Below are positions 14,213-27,595 of a stretch of DNA of 64,000 nucleotides, one piece after another. A program made the translations under genes and the position numbers. The stretch is from Talinum fruticosum (Eukaryota; Streptophyta; Magnoliopsida; Caryophyllales; Talinaceae), in contig JAITYX010000002.1 of assembly GCA_021018815.1 (NCBI GenBank), positions 12,865,001 to 12,929,000 on the forward strand. Reading direction: 5' to 3'. The notes below the pieces were generated by a model. That model ran no database searches and had not been told where the DNA came from. It saw only the letters and a program-made list of their open reading frames with translations. Position 1 is the first letter of the stretch. Every line of letters starts with the position of its first letter.

Positions 14213-15064
14213 TTTCCCATTTCCATATCCAAATCCACCCCTTATTTTTCTAGTATTTGTTCTTTTTTAAGTGAATGCCCTTGTTTTTCTTACAAATTAT
14301 GCCATAAATCCAACCCAAGTTATCATATTTAAAATTTTATAATTCTTCCATATTTTCATAAACTTCTATTGTACATCAAAATTAGATTGTATCTTCAAAT
14401 TATATCACGTCATCGTAGTCTATAAACCTAATTATAAGGTATCGGTATTGTATTTTTCTAAATTCTCGCTTTGTTCGACCTTATTATTTATTAATATCAT
14501 CATCATATATGGACCATATGGTATTTTTGTATCATTATCATATATGGACCTTATTAGTTTTTATGAGATATCTCAATTTGTTTTAGTTTGAAATACAATG
14601 CAAACGAAAATATGACTAAAACTCAGTCTTTTTTTTTTTTTGGGGGGTTGTGAATAATTAGGTAATACATTACTACAATTTTTTTCTAAGTTTTTTATTT
14701 CTTAAGAAAATAAAACTTAGTAGATAAAAAAGGATTAGTCGTGGACTATGTATAGTGTCGGGTATGGCCTTATTGTCACAGGCGTCGGCCCCCTTCCCAA
14801 ATTTGCGAGCCCGTGGGCTATTAATCAGCTCAACAATGTCGAATTGTCCGATTGGAATGTCCGGCATTACATTTCCAAGTAAGACACAGGGAATTTAACT
14901 ATTTAAGTAGAGGTATATATAGTTACAAACTTACAATATGCAGGAACCTTTATCTATAAATAAAAATATCTGATTATAAAACTAATCAAGCAATATTTTC
15001 ACATGGCCCGAATTTCGCATTACGGGCATGTGCCATGTGCTAATGATATGATTAAGTGTATTAA
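14213..15064. other. Intergenic; AARE 5' flank
   Basis: AT-rich and without supported coding frames. The part next to 14212 should hold the AARE 5' UTR and promoter (minus strand). A short near-duplicate (CATCATATATGGACC-like) occurs twice near 14500-14550. A T/G homopolymer tract sits near 14630. Confidence 0.5.
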
Positions 15065-15590
15065 GTGGGTGTTTGGTCTAAATTTTAAAACTGTTTTTGG
15101 ATTCTAAAAACTAAAACTAGACCAAACACTAACTTTAAAAAAATTAAAACTGTTTTTCAAAAGTGATTTTGGAAAAAACTTCTCAAAAACAAAAACAACG
15201 AAATATTTATTTCGTTTATAGTTTATGGAAAAACCGCTTAACAATCACCAAGAATCTCACTCTGTCTCTCTCTGCTCTATCTTTATCTCTCTCCTCTCTC
15301 TCTCTTTTATTTTATTTTATCTTATCTTTATCTCTTACTCTAACAAATAAATAAATATTATCTTATAGAAAAAATAAATATTAAATAATAGTTATTATGT
15401 AAATTAAAAAATCAAATTATACTACAATAAATAGTGTAGACAAAACTAGGTCAAACAACTTATTATTCAAAAATATTTTCATATAAATTAGGTCAAACAT
15501 TTCATAACTTCTTCAAAAAACATTTTTAGAAAAACTGTTTTTCATAAACAAAAACACTTTTTTATAAACCAGGCCAAACAACACCTAAAT
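15065..15590. mobile_element. MITE, copy 1 of a three-copy family
   Basis: About 525 bp begins GTGGGTGTTTGGTC and ends with an imperfect inverted match (AGGCCAAACAACACC). The subterminal regions repeat the TTAAAACTGTTTTT type of motif, and the centre is a C/T-rich microsatellite. It has no coding capacity. Related copies with the same ends and CT-rich core lie at 29010 and 29812. The GTGTTTGG/CCAAACA ends resemble hAT-type MITEs, but I could not fix the target-site duplication, so the superfamily is a guess. Confidence 0.65.
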
Positions 15591-16297
15591 AATCACCCTT
15601 TGATCCGCTTTGGGTAAGGTAACCCCGGGTTTCCCGTGACTTGAGAACATTGAATAGTGTCGGCCTAATTATTATTATTATTTTTTAATCATTAAAGATA
15701 GGAAGTCGGTTAATAATCATGGCAAAGTATAACAGAAAAAAACGATGATTAAAATCCCAACAAATACAAGAAAATACAGTGTCGGCCCAAAACTTGCTTA
15801 CTTTTTCTTTTAACCTAAATAATTAAAAGGAGCATTTTTCCATCCTCCTTGTCTTCACTTTCCATCGCCAGTAAAAGTGCCATTCAAAAAGATTATACAC
15901 TAGTATGAAAAAGAGGGGAGGTTAAATTATATTATTTTAGAATTAATAAGATCGTATATATCATCCGACACTCTAGAAATAATGTTATCCGTAACATTGT
16001 TCTTTCTTCTATTTTCTTAAGGGTGACTCGCCTTTAGGCTAACTTCTTAGCTGTCTCTACACCCCTACATCTCGACAATAAAGCTTATAAGTAAAGTTGT
16101 AAATATATTTTATTATAAACGACCTGATTACCTCTCCTAAGGGTAAATACTTATCACATAGTTCAACGACTTTAAAAAAATGATTAAATAGTATATGAAA
16201 CAAGGGGACCTATTATCTGCCCGTCATTCTCTGTGATGGCTCTATTGCAGGGCAATTATTGGCTGATTTATATAATTGAGCCCCTTATGGGTTCATC

Positions 16298-16328
<31 letters not shown>

Positions 16329-18188
16329 GTTATTATTATTATTATTATTTCCTAAATAGCTAATTATTTTGATGTATACTATTGACCTTACAATAAAATA
16401 TATTTAAATAAATGAAGGATGAATGTCTCATCATAATGGAAAGATAAGTCCTACCCTGTACCCTACTAGCACCTAAACGATGTAATTTTAATTTAAATAT
16501 GGTTAGAACTTAGAAGTCTACGAGATGGATTATGTTAATGGGGATGGATTTCCTACTGTTTTGATCCCCAAAAAAAAAAAAAAAAAAAAACACTTTACGA
16601 GACCTAGAAAAGAATTCGCAAGGGGTCCATCGGGGAAATATAGTTTTCCTTGCCAAGTTGGCTACTCCTATGGAAATAGTTTGTGTATGCTTGGAAGTTG
16701 GCAAGAAATCAAGTGAGAATCTGGTGTGACTTTCATTAACCATCACCTATTGGACACTTCCCATTACTTCCCACCCTTTTTCCTACGGCCTTATCTCTTT
16801 CTCGCTTCCTTTTAAAGTGGACGGTCTTTAAAAAATTGATTAGAAGTGACGACTTCTCACTATAATGTACTTCATTATGAATAATTTATTCAAAATATAT
16901 CATATTCTAAAATTTTATACGGATGTAACATTTAAAAATATTTGGTATTTAATTAATGTAGTAGCTATTAATTTTATAAATATTTCTTTAGAAAAATTTA
17001 TATAGATCTTAAAAACTCCAACTCATGGTTGCTTGGGCCATTTGTTTTTAATGTGTGGATCAGTCATTGCTTATTTTGGTACTATTTAAAACACATAAAC
17101 ACACAAAAATAACCTATTAGCATGAATGAATCAAAACGCGACACTTTCTGCCTACCCTAATTTGCACACAGAAATATGCCTATGTGGGTTAGGTTGATAT
17201 TAGCAATTAGACAAAAAAATATGCCTAATATATGAGCCTAATATATGCCAATGGGGCCTTAGATTGTTATGATATTGTTTAAAAAATCAAAACTTTTATT
17301 TCAAATTGTCGATTTTTTTTAAAAGATAAGTAAAACAACTAAACTGGTAACTCTTTTCACAAGGGTTTTATCCATGTTATCCTCCATTAAAATAGAAGGA
17401 AACATAAAACTATATGTAATACTAATACGTTATACATAAAGCTATAGATTAGCCTACCACCAGAAATGGTTGGAATGGACCCATGTAAAAATCATCAAAG
17501 TTTATAGTCTATAACATAAATATACTTTGTATGTAAATTGGTGCCCCACATGATGAAGTGGGCGTTGAGCAATGAGTAGAGGGAGCAACTTGGGGCAGAA
17601 TAAGGTCAAATTTCTTATACGGCTTTTTTCCCAAAACCACCCGATTACCCACTGAACTGTGGTAGAGCAATTGTTTATGTTTTTAGGGGAAGGGAAGAAA
17701 AAGATGGACAAAGAGAATCATTTCTATGCGTCAAAAAGCAAAGGGATAGATGAGCTTTATCAATTATCCCCTTGGATGATAGAGATTGATCAGCCAAGAA
17801 AATGAAAAGATCCATCCATCCATGGTGGGTCGAAGTATTTGATTAGATTGAGACAACTGCCCACCTCAATTAATTATTCTACCAAATTACAGGATTAAGC
17901 ATACAACATTCATCATCAGCTTCATTAGATCTCCAGAACCCCAAAGAAAAAAAAAAAAAAGAAGAGAGAAAATTATCAAAGGAGGGGAGCAGCCAAAACT
18001 ATCCAGAACCAAAGCTCCTCCGATCAGACCTTTGATGTAGACTTGACTCTAAGGTTATAGTTATCATCTGATCACGACACTTAAATTAGAGAATAACTGA
18101 GGGGATGGGCTGCTCAATCAGACATAATTTAGGGCTCAAAATTTACTGGGAAACAAAAAGAAGAGGATGAAAGATTTTGATGATGGTT
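15591..18188. other. Intergenic, no gene recognised
   Basis: Only short chance frames. It includes an (ATT)n microsatellite at about 16298-16350 and a 20-base A run near 16569. The last 200-300 bases before 18189 probably contain the 3' UTR of the minus-strand ADF gene. Confidence 0.55.
16298..16350. repeat. (ATT)n microsatellite
   Basis: About 17 trinucleotide repeats with one TTG interruption. It is intergenic and probably length-variable. Confidence 0.9.
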
Positions 18189-18826
18189 TTATTTGGCACG
18201 GTCCTGGATGACATCGAAGCCCATCTCGCTGGGATCGGTTGCTTGAACTTCGTAATGAATTCCATCCAATGCCCTCCTCAACCCGTCCTTTGATGTCGCG
18301 TAAAGCATCTTCGCTCTTATTCTCGATGCCGTCGGTGCCCTAACAATGATAATTTAATTAAAAACAAAAACAGAGAAAAAGTGGGGGCAGAGGAGAGAGA
18401 GAGAAACAAGTGGCAAGTGTGGTGGCGTAGATACCAAGCGATGAAGAAGATCTTGCTCTTGCGGCAGTTATCGACGGTGACGAAATCGAAGTCGAAGACG
18501 GCGTAGCGGCAGTCGTCGTCGGGGAGGGAGGCGGCGAGGTCGTCGTAACCCTCGCCGGCGGCGCCGACCTTGTCGACGGTGACTCGGCCGGACTTCTCCT
18601 CGATCTTGAACACGATGTAGCGGTGGACCTTCTTCCACTTCATCTCCATGAACGAGTTCTTGCACTCCTCCGTCACTCTCATTCCAGTCGTCGCCTGCAA
18701 ATCCAGAAAAAAATTTTTCAAAAGGAAAGAAATCAAGCTCAGTATTCTTCCAAAAGAGAAGAGGAGAGAGAAAACCGAAGGAGGAATGGGATGGGAATGG
18801 ATTACCATCTTGAAAGCCATAGCCAT
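18189..18826 (-). CDS. ADF5: Actin-depolymerizing factor, subclass III (ADF5/ADF9 type)
   Basis: Exons at 18826-18806 (7 codons), 18694-18435 and 18339-18189 give 432 nt, 143 residues, with GT/AG junctions and no frame break. One ADF-homology domain covers almost the whole protein: [15 protein letters not shown], a [18 protein letters not shown] segment, then KSKIFFIAW and the actin-binding long helix around [12 protein letters not shown], ending FDVIQDRAK. Most ADFs sever and depolymerise filamentous actin in the cytosol. The subclass with an extended N-terminus (here MAMAFKM encoded by its own exon) is known to have gained filament-bundling activity in Arabidopsis. It therefore more likely stabilises actin than severs it; this is inferred from the family. 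A TATA box lies at 18972-18965. The choice between ADF5 and ADF9 is not certain. Confidence 0.95.
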
Positions 18827-18964
18827 TTTCGGTTGTGGAAGCTGGGAATTGATTGATCGGATCGCTGTTGGTAAATGGGCTGTTTAGGCCTCTGGTTTTC
18901 TCTAAGATGATTGGGTTTTTGACAAGGTAGTGATGTGGCAACTGGCAATTGAGTGGGATTTTCT

Positions 18965-18972
18965 TATTTATA
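18965..18972 (-). promoter_or_regulatory. TATA box of the ADF gene
   Basis: TATAAATA on the minus strand, about 140 bases upstream of the ADF start codon. This is a plausible distance for a plant gene with a leader of roughly 100 bases. Confidence 0.6.
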
Positions 18973-21900
18973 CTATATGGGTTTGAGGAATGCCATTATA
19001 GTTTGGAATTAATTACCGAAATACCTAGGCTTATTTTTAAGAGCTGGGCATGGCCCAAAGTGGTAAAATGGTAATGTCGACAGGTGTAGTATAGTGGGCC
19101 TGGTAGCAGAGAGAAGTGAATGCTGGAATTGTTTAGAGTGATGCCATAAATTGAAAAAAATATGAATTGTAACCGAAAATAATGATTAGTGACAAACAAA
19201 TAATAAGTGCTTAAAAGTAAATTTTATTATTTTTATTTTTTACCTTTAAACCTTAGGAATCACAACACTCAGATTAATTTTTTTTAAATAAAAATAGTTT
19301 TCATAATTACCTTATTTTATTATTATTATTATTTATATAAGACGATTTTACAGAAGACTTATTAATACTCATATTACTGCTTGAATCAGATGAAAGTTTT
19401 ATTTATATTGCTCGAATTTTGCTCACCAAACGGTTTGATATTGAAATAGTCTAACCAAATTAGTTAGTTTCTACTTAATTTTTTTTTTTTGGATGAAAAT
19501 AAAACGTCTAAGAAAAATCTGAATGAATTATTGTCGTGTATTATTATTGATAAAAGAATATAGGTGGCTGATGTGTTATTTATTTGTGCATAAAATGAAA
19601 TAAAAATAAGGGGAAAGGTGAAAAAGGCGGAAATGAAAGTGGACACATGATATTGGATCGCACACCAACATGCAACATACATTCTGATGAGATTAATATA
19701 TTTGGTGTAAATTTGGAATGCAGAAACAGAATCCGTCTTCTTTACGTCAAAGTGAAGCAAGTTTTATTACAGTGCATCACCAGAAAGAGATGGTTCGAAA
19801 ATGGGCATCGAATTGGGATTAATTTTGGGAGATTCAATAAGATTATCCGATCCCGATTAGCCTGATTGATTCACCCGATGAAAATGTCGAAACGAAGCAG
19901 TAGGTGGATCGGATAGTCCAGCATGCTAGCATAGTCGAGGGACAGGGGATGAGACAGAATGGAGGAAATGTGTGGAAACTTTGGAAAATCACAAGCACTA
20001 AAATCTAAGGATTTTAGGGTTATAGAAATGAGAGAGGGAGGGTGGGTGGGTGTATGCTCTGTGCGTGCATTATGGTGGAGGGACAAGCTGGGCCTCCCCC
20101 ATCAACCTACTCTCAATCAATTAATATGAATTAACCCCTTTGTATTTCCATCATTGTTCTCCTTAACCACTGCTAGATAATCTAGAAGTAACCATAGCAA
20201 TATTATTGATATCTTAAACATAATATAACCTTCAAATAAAATATACTGGGGTTGTTCAGAATTATTATTAAATCCAACTGGTATACTTGAAATTATTAGT
20301 TGTTATAAGTCAAAATGACTAGATTTTATATGTGAAATGAAGTTGAAAGTTGTTACAAATACTGGTATGAATATCGTTTCGAACAGATTTGTAGTATGAA
20401 TTTATGAGATATATCGGTGATAAAATCATATAATTGTGTGTAATTAAGATAAATTGTTTCTCCATATATTTATTAATTTGATTTTGGCATCAGATGAGTC
20501 AGTATAGAAGCAATGTGTTGTGTTGAGTCACAAGACAGATCAAAGCAAAAACAACTAGTTTTGATTGCCAACTTAGCATTTCCTTGAATTTGCATTAATT
20601 GCTTGTATCATTGAATAACCTGCAATTCTGGCTTGATGTTGCCATTCATCAGAGATCATCCCCTTATTAGATCTCATGGCCTTCCAAATTATCATTCTCA
20701 ATGCCAAAACAATACTAACTTATTCTCGTTATTGTGGAGTGTGGACGTTAAAAGCAAGGGAAAAGAAAAAGATAATGTTGAAAGATTCAAAGAAAATGAC
20801 AATTTCATTCATAGCCAAGATGTGATCGATGTCTCCTGATGTGTGAAAGTGAGTTCCTTGTGAAATAACTTATTACTCGTATAGATAGAAGAGATTTTAG
20901 TAGGTTTCTAACAAAACGGTAAAAAAAAAAAAATACGGTAACCTAGTTAGATTACAATTCAAACATCTAACCACTAAATCAAACTACAATTCGAATATCT
21001 AACCAGTAAATCCAGCTAAGATTGGCAAATAACCAGCCACAAGGTGAGGCATTGTCCTCGAGTTCAGTAATCCAAGCTGTTGATGATCGACGAGTTTAGG
21101 GATAAACTACCAAAAGGGTGTGAAATGAATAGGTTAATGATCGCTACTTTGGGAAGCTGGCCCCATGATATTCGGCTTTACCTCCTAGCTTGTTTCTGAT
21201 TAGTGGTATTTGTCAAGGGATTTGTGAAGAGGAAAGGGAGGAGTACCAGTTTTGATGAAATTGTGGCTAATCTTTTCCCCTCTCTCTCATATTTTCAAGG
21301 CACAGACTCCATCCATATGCATGTTGGTGATGGATGCACGAGGGATTTGTTGGAATCCGCCCTGGATTTATGCATTTGGAGGCTTCGCCCAGATCAGATC
21401 AGATGGGGGAACAACACATGACAGATTTCCAACTTTGAGCCTTCTGGAATCCTATGGCCAGCTCAACCTGCCTTCTTGCTGCTACATTAAGTCAGAAACT
21501 TTTCATCTCATAATTCCCCTTAATACATTTATACACAGATTCTATGGCCTATACTTGGCCCATCTCGCGATGTCCCTCGCTTCCATTTTTAGATTCAGGA
21601 CAAAGTCCTCTGTAGTCATTAGGATCTGTTCATGTGCACTTGTTCGTGACGAAAGAAGGTGAAGAGAGCAGGAGCAGGAGAATGCAATAGAATCTCGCAT
21701 CAACGAGGTGTTAGTTTAGTGTACAGATAAGATCTTTAAGTTTTGAATGCCTTTCCAGCAACTGGAATGGACACAAGGAAGGGGGGGATTCAGTACCTGA
21801 TTTGTAAGGTAAAATATGCCCGTTTAGTTTGTGTTTTGAAGTCGTCTGATGAGTTTGATGGAGTATGCAATTTAAGATGAAGATGCAGGGAAATCAAATG

Positions 21901-22149
21901 CTTACTGAAAAAGTTCATGGAGAATCCAGTTTCAGAATTGTACAGTCTCAAATAAACTCCTTTCAAAATCAAGACTATCTGTTTCTTTATTGAGATTCTA
22001 CAGAGATGAACAAGATAAGGATATGCACAAGCCCCACTCCCTAGCAAATCACGTCAACAGTGGGATAACAAATGGACTAACAAGATTACACAGATCAACC
22101 ACACAAACTGAAATTAATGGGGGAAAAAGAAAAAGAGGAATGAGAAATT
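18973..22149. other. Intergenic between the ADF and choline-transporter-like genes
   Basis: No supported gene. The longest frame (plus, 21252-21662, 136 codons) resembles no family I know and lacks a clear promoter or splice pattern, so I treat it as chance. The segment from about 21.75 kb to 22.15 kb probably includes the 3' UTR of the minus-strand choline-transporter-like gene. Confidence 0.5.
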
Positions 22150-25100
22150 TTACACATTGAGGGGAGTTCGTTGGCTCCTGCTAATAGGCAGCTGAACATA
22201 AACGTCATGAACCTCTGGTTTACAAACCTCCCTCGGTCTCTGTCAATCGCATAGCATACATATATTGTGTCTATCACGTTGTCCAGCAGATGCACAAAGA
22301 AACCCAGCACCACCATCAGCAGCAGCCATGCCAGCAGGGAGATATAATATGAATACACCCCAAGATCACTCACCCCATTTAGTATGGCACACACCTGAAG
22401 AATAGGAAAAGAAATCAGAAATCCTTATTCTAATGCAATGGTGAAACCACAGATCAATATTGGTTTGGTGACATCAAGACGGAACCATAGTTTTGAAAGA
22501 AACATTTCATCCGAAAGGACCATAGTCTGCACTTATACCAAAGGAAAACTAATTCAAGAAAGACAAAGCAAAACCAGTATGGCTTTCCTTGAACAATATG
22601 ACATCACATGACTACTTTCTAGGCAGAAGGGGAATTTGTGATGTACTGAAAAAGCAAGAACTATAGATTTCACAGCAGCACAACTTACCACAACTGCATA
22701 TATTGCTGAAAGAACAAAGATTATTCCACCCAATAAACGTGTTGAAATAGTCTCAACAAACACAGCTGATAGAAGATTGCGTCTCAAAAGTTCATAGGTC
22801 ATCCTTGCAGATGTGCAATAAGCTTCGCCAGTGATAGCTGCGAAGTTGATAGTGAATTTGTTCAGAAATTCTATAGCAGATAGGAATACATTAACACAGC
22901 ACCGAAGAACAACTTTCACTATCCCGCTCGTATCTTCTCGACTTGCACTATCAACGGCAGCGCGCACCATGTGGACAACACAAACCAGCAATCCAGAGAA
23001 GCAAATCGTTCCAGACGAGGGGCCAAATGCATTTCTGCAAGTGTAGCAAAAAGGTCAGCGACATTACATCCACTTAACACCCATACATGTACTATGGTAT
23101 CAGATCATTAAAATTAGAAATATACTGCATTGCCTATGTACAAATCTGCCACATCTCTGAGTACCCCAGCACATGAAAGACAGTGAAGACATAAATGGCT
23201 GGGGGGGATTACAGAACCCCTAATTTAAGAATAAACACCGGAATCTTAACAGAGGATCTCTCATAGTCTTCTGAGTAGTTCACAAAAAGGTACAACCCTT
23301 CAGTTAATGATATCCAACAGAAGAATTGACGCAACTACTGAAAGCAATGTAAGAAAATGATTCATGTCATTAGCCTAATGCTTCAGGCTCACACACAGTT
23401 TCAGGCCGATACTGCCACCATTCAGTGCTCAGCAATGTACATACATCAAAGACTCGATAAACAAGCAATAGTGGGATTAACAATTTAACATCATCAAAGG
23501 TCATGTAACCATGATTACCAAAGCTCATAATCTCATATGAGTCCAGACTGTCACAAAAATGTTTGTTTGCACTCTCTTTTGAACTTCTAAAATGTTAATC
23601 CCTATCTAGGTTGGTTAGTAAGCAGGCCTTGTTAAAAGCCGAAATTGGAAGACGTCATAAATTTTGTTGCAAGAAAGAACAATTCACTTCACCCCAATAG
23701 ATGAGTTCCCTGACAAAAAAAGCTGCAATCTGGTATAAGCAGGACATCAGCCTCATGTACGAGATAGAAATTTCAAGATCACATGATACCTTCACAGGAG
23801 TGGAGAGATTGCCTACTTAACATGCGAAGACAGTAAAATAGGAATAGATTTTATCTCAGCAGCATTGCCAGCCAAGAAGGCATAGCTTTTACACACAATA
23901 AAGTTCCCTTTTCCCCTGCTCTCATGACCAAATTAGAAACTACAGTTTTCAAAACACTAGTTATGTGACTCGTGTAGGAAGATGAACCAAGGCAAATTGA
24001 AAAGTTCAGTCACTTGGGTATTCCTGCCCTTGTCCCAACTCCTAACTTGACAAGAAAATTCGTCTTTAACTTCACAAAAAATCCCACTGGCTCAGCTAAA
24101 CCAGTTCTCCTTTTAACCAGACAATCAAGTTGTAGAGAGGAAGTACTCAAATTTACACAGCTTTACCCTTACAAATGAACAGAAGTTTTTCCTCTTGAGA
24201 TCCTAAATTAATGAGGCATCAAGGGGACTCCACAAATAACGAGAAGCAGAGATCAATCAATGAGACATTACTTTAGGTCATTATAATCGAAAACTTTACC
24301 ACAAAATAAATTAGTAACTGTGGTCTTCAGCATCCTCCTCCCTCTGGGCCACCCCAAAGAAAACCGAAAAAAAGGAAAAAGAAAAAAAAGGGGATGATTA
24401 CAGGGTGGGGGACGCAAGACAACAAAGTATAGAAACCGAAAAACAGAAAACCAGCAACATTACAGTTATGATTCATTTGATGAGGCTAGTTACACTAATG
24501 GGAAGAAGCGCCTTTGTGAGAATGTTCCAAATTTACGAAGATATAAATATCTTAACAGGTACATGTAAAATGTAATAACTTTCACAAAAGGAATCTTTTT
24601 CCTTTATGCTCCAAGATAGGAAATTAGAATCCCTTCACAGATAACAGCGCTAACGAAGCCCTAGTTGAATCAAGTTCAAAAAAATCCCTTATTTAAAGGC
24701 AAAAACACTTACAAGAGTTCAGTCCTTTGATTGCATTACAGGGGGTGTCCCTGTGCTAGACCTTTTGGCAAACAAATGAAAACCAATATACACACAGCAA
24801 AGGAGGAAGGGGAGGGCGACTACTGTGGATTGTGGCCCTTGAATGACCTCCAGGCATATGAGATATACAAAAGTATATAATTTGTATATGAGGACGAAAT
24901 AAAGAGTAGAAGTAACCAGAATAAAAGATAATTGCTCAAAAAAGTCAAATATTATTCAAAACAGCCTTGAGGAAAAACCCCACATAATAAAAGCTGAAGT
25001 GCCTTGCATAAAACCCACATAAACCTCACAGCCTGATACTAATAAGCCTAACAAACTGCAAAGTGTGGTTTGTAACATTCTGGACTACCTAATCTAAATG

Positions 25101-27595
25101 TGACAAAATAACATAAGACATGAGTATTCCACCAAAGACTAATAAATCTGTAGACATGATGCAAACAGTGAAAAATAGTTAAAATTTTCAGAAACAAAGA
25201 TGATGAAAATGCTCCCCTTAAAACCAAGATTTGCCAAACATTGTAGAAACAATCATTAATTATTGTTGACATTGAAACTGTCTAAATGCCGCAGCATATG
25301 AATCAAGATAAAGAGCTTCACTAGGTTGGATGCATATAAAGGCCATATGAACATCAATAAGAACAGCTTGATCTCCAGCTATTTCAACACACAATTCATA
25401 TTCCTCATGAACCCCCCAAGCAATAAGGTAATTCTCCTATAAACTTCGATTAGTAAAATTGATAATTCTTGGGTGTTTGAATAGGATAAATAGTTGGAAA
25501 AGCATATCGAAAATTTCTCATTTTCCTATCTTTAATTGCATATATTATATTGCTAGGAAAGTAAATTAAAGTAAAATCTTCCCACTAATTTGCACATTTG
25601 TTTTTCTTAGTTTAGGGAAATTTCGAGAAAGAAAATTGAACAACAATTTAAAGCTTCATTGCACTACATTCATCTCATTTGTAAACCAAATGAAGAAAGG
25701 AAAGAGGTTTTAACTTTCATTTTCCATACAACAAACTCAAAGGATAAGAAAATCAGACCATGCAGCAGCATTGTGCATAACACCCAGACTTCAATTAGTT
25801 CAATATTTCAACCAACACAGCTAACCATTCTCACTAGGTTACCATGATAGCAAATCAACAATCAAGCAGCCAGTCAATCAGTGACACAAAGTCATCAGTC
25901 TCATGAACATGCACCAGCTAGTTTTAAAAAATGTCCTCCACACATTATAACTGCTTTCATAAAGAATTTTATAGATTGTTCACTCCTTCTACGGGTTTGT
26001 TCTTTTCATCTTGTTCAGTAACTATCTAACCCCCTTCTACACCTTCCATATTTCTAATAAGGTTTTTCCAACTTTTTCCAAATCCTTTCAATTTCTTCCA
26101 GCTAATTCTAAAGTATACTTAACTAAAAATTCCATTCCACTCCAACAGAACCGGACATATGTGAACGAGTATTCTCCTCAGTTCACAACAATCTCATCCT
26201 AATGAAGCCCATAAGAACAAACATAGCTAGTGTTAAGTGAAGGTAACATTCCACAAAATGCTCCTCAAATACTTGCATCATGGATCATGCATTGGAAGTA
26301 GCCCTCAAATCATAAAAGCTGCATTGGAGGCCATTGCACTCACGCGCTGTATTATATATGTTTGCCCATACACACCTCAAGACATGATATACAAATAAGT
26401 AAGTTCTTGAAGGTACAAAGGATATAAGAGTTCCAACCCAGAAATATGAATGAGCATTATGCATCATGCATCATACGAAACTTATTAGGTGTAATGCTAC
26501 ACTAAACTGTAGAGAGCCTGGAAATTACCTCAAAGAACTTCTGATCTTCCGCTTTGGGGATGAATCATCCTTGGAGAAATACCACTGAGCAATAGTCCCA
26601 CTGATCACATAAGCCTTAGCTTCCGCCATCACTGTTGCTGACCACACCATTGTAAGAATTGCCAATGCATAGTAAGCTGGCACCCAGCCATCTTGCTTCC
26701 AAGCACAATAATACTCTCCATTCGATTCTCGAGGCACAATCTTCCCATTCAATCTTGCAAACACCAAGAACACAACAATGGGCACATAATAAATGAGCAG
26801 CCCGATCTTAAAACATGGAACGACACCAAACAAGCCCAGATTCCTCGATAGTGCATCGGATGCAACACTGATTATGTTTATGGTCAATTCGACACGATGC
26901 CAATTGAGCACAAATATCCAGACGATGACTCCAATTATCAAGAACACAAACAGCATCAACAGTATTCTATATGCAAGGGGCAAGGCATTGCTACAAGAGG
27001 ATTTAACTGTGCAGGCAACAAACCAATACACATTAACACCAATCGGAATCACAATAAAGAAGGGGAGAGAAGCATAGACAAGCTGCTTAGTGTAATGCTT
27101 GAGCAACAACAACACAGCCCACACAAGAGGCAAGCTCAAAACGAAGGTAATAATGAGTACCCAGATCAACCCTTTTACAAAACTTGATTCTGACGAAGAC
27201 TCAAAATTGGAAAACCCAAAACGAGCAAAAGACGACTGATGACCGGAAATCGAGCTTTTAACACACGAGGAAGTGAAGGAGTCATAGGCAAAGGATGAGA
27301 CAGAAGAAGAGTTAGAATTGTGATGGGCAATTGAGAAAATCCCAAATCCGAAGGTGCAAAGACATAAGAGGAGAAAGAGGATGAGGAAAGGGAGGTCCTT
27401 GAAGGGTCTAGGGCCATAATTGTAGGTGATTTGGAGGAACTGGGTACGGTCAGGTTCAGACTCGGGGTTACTAGAAAAGGGTTGTTGCTCTTCAATTGAA
27501 GGGACAGGGTAGGGTTTGGAGAGGAGGGGCTGAGTTGGGGAAGCTGAAGGGTCATAGATGGTGGATGGTTTGTTAGGTTCCTCACTGCTAGCCAT
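22150..27595 (-). CDS. Choline-transporter-like (CTL/PNS1 family) membrane protein, 3 exons, one apparent frameshift
   Basis: Exons at 27595-26529, 23034-22689 and 22394-22150 are separated by a 3.5 kb and a 0.3 kb intron. The protein would be about 552 residues: a long Pro/Ser-rich cytosolic N-terminus (about 75 residues), then many hydrophobic segments, including LPFLILFLLLCLCTFGFGIF, VLIITFVLSLPLVWAVLLLL and IVIPIGVNVYWFVA. Family hallmarks are VISGTIAQWYF near the end of exon 1, FGPSSGTICFSGLL opening exon 2, then FAAITGEA, MTYELLRRNLLS and VETISTRLL. Plant members move choline or related substrates at the plasma membrane or in trafficking compartments; the substrate here is inferred. Exon 3 reads in frame to the Gly-Arg after DRDR, then shifts. 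With one more G in the run at 22230-22232 the tail becomes EVCKPEVHDVYVQLPISRS, typical of the family, ending at 22150. As written, the frame runs on to 22095. Confidence 0.92.
22230..22232 (-). other. Single-base frameshift in the last exon of the CTL gene
   Basis: The minus strand reads CGAGGGAGGTTTG. Four G would keep the conserved C-terminal tail in frame and make the three exons a whole number of codons (553). With three, the protein gets an unrelated tail. Likely homopolymer undercall. Confidence 0.8.
23035..26528 (-). other. Large intron 1 of the CTL gene
   Basis: 3.5 kb between a clear donor (AG|GTAATT) and acceptor (TTGCAG|AAAT). It shows only short chance frames and no recognised insertion. 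Confidence 0.75.

Noticed and set aside
18468..18941. 157-codon minus-strand frame overlapping the ADF gene
   Set aside because: A shadow in another frame of the ADF second exon; the ADF frame itself is clearly the conserved one.
21252..21662. 136-codon plus-strand frame between ADF and CTL
   Set aside because: No family, no conserved motif, no splice or promoter support; composition fits chance.
27175..27585. 136-codon minus-strand frame inside the first CTL exon
   Set aside because: Alternative frame of the CTL N-terminus with no recognisable family; the 355-codon CTL frame covers the same DNA.
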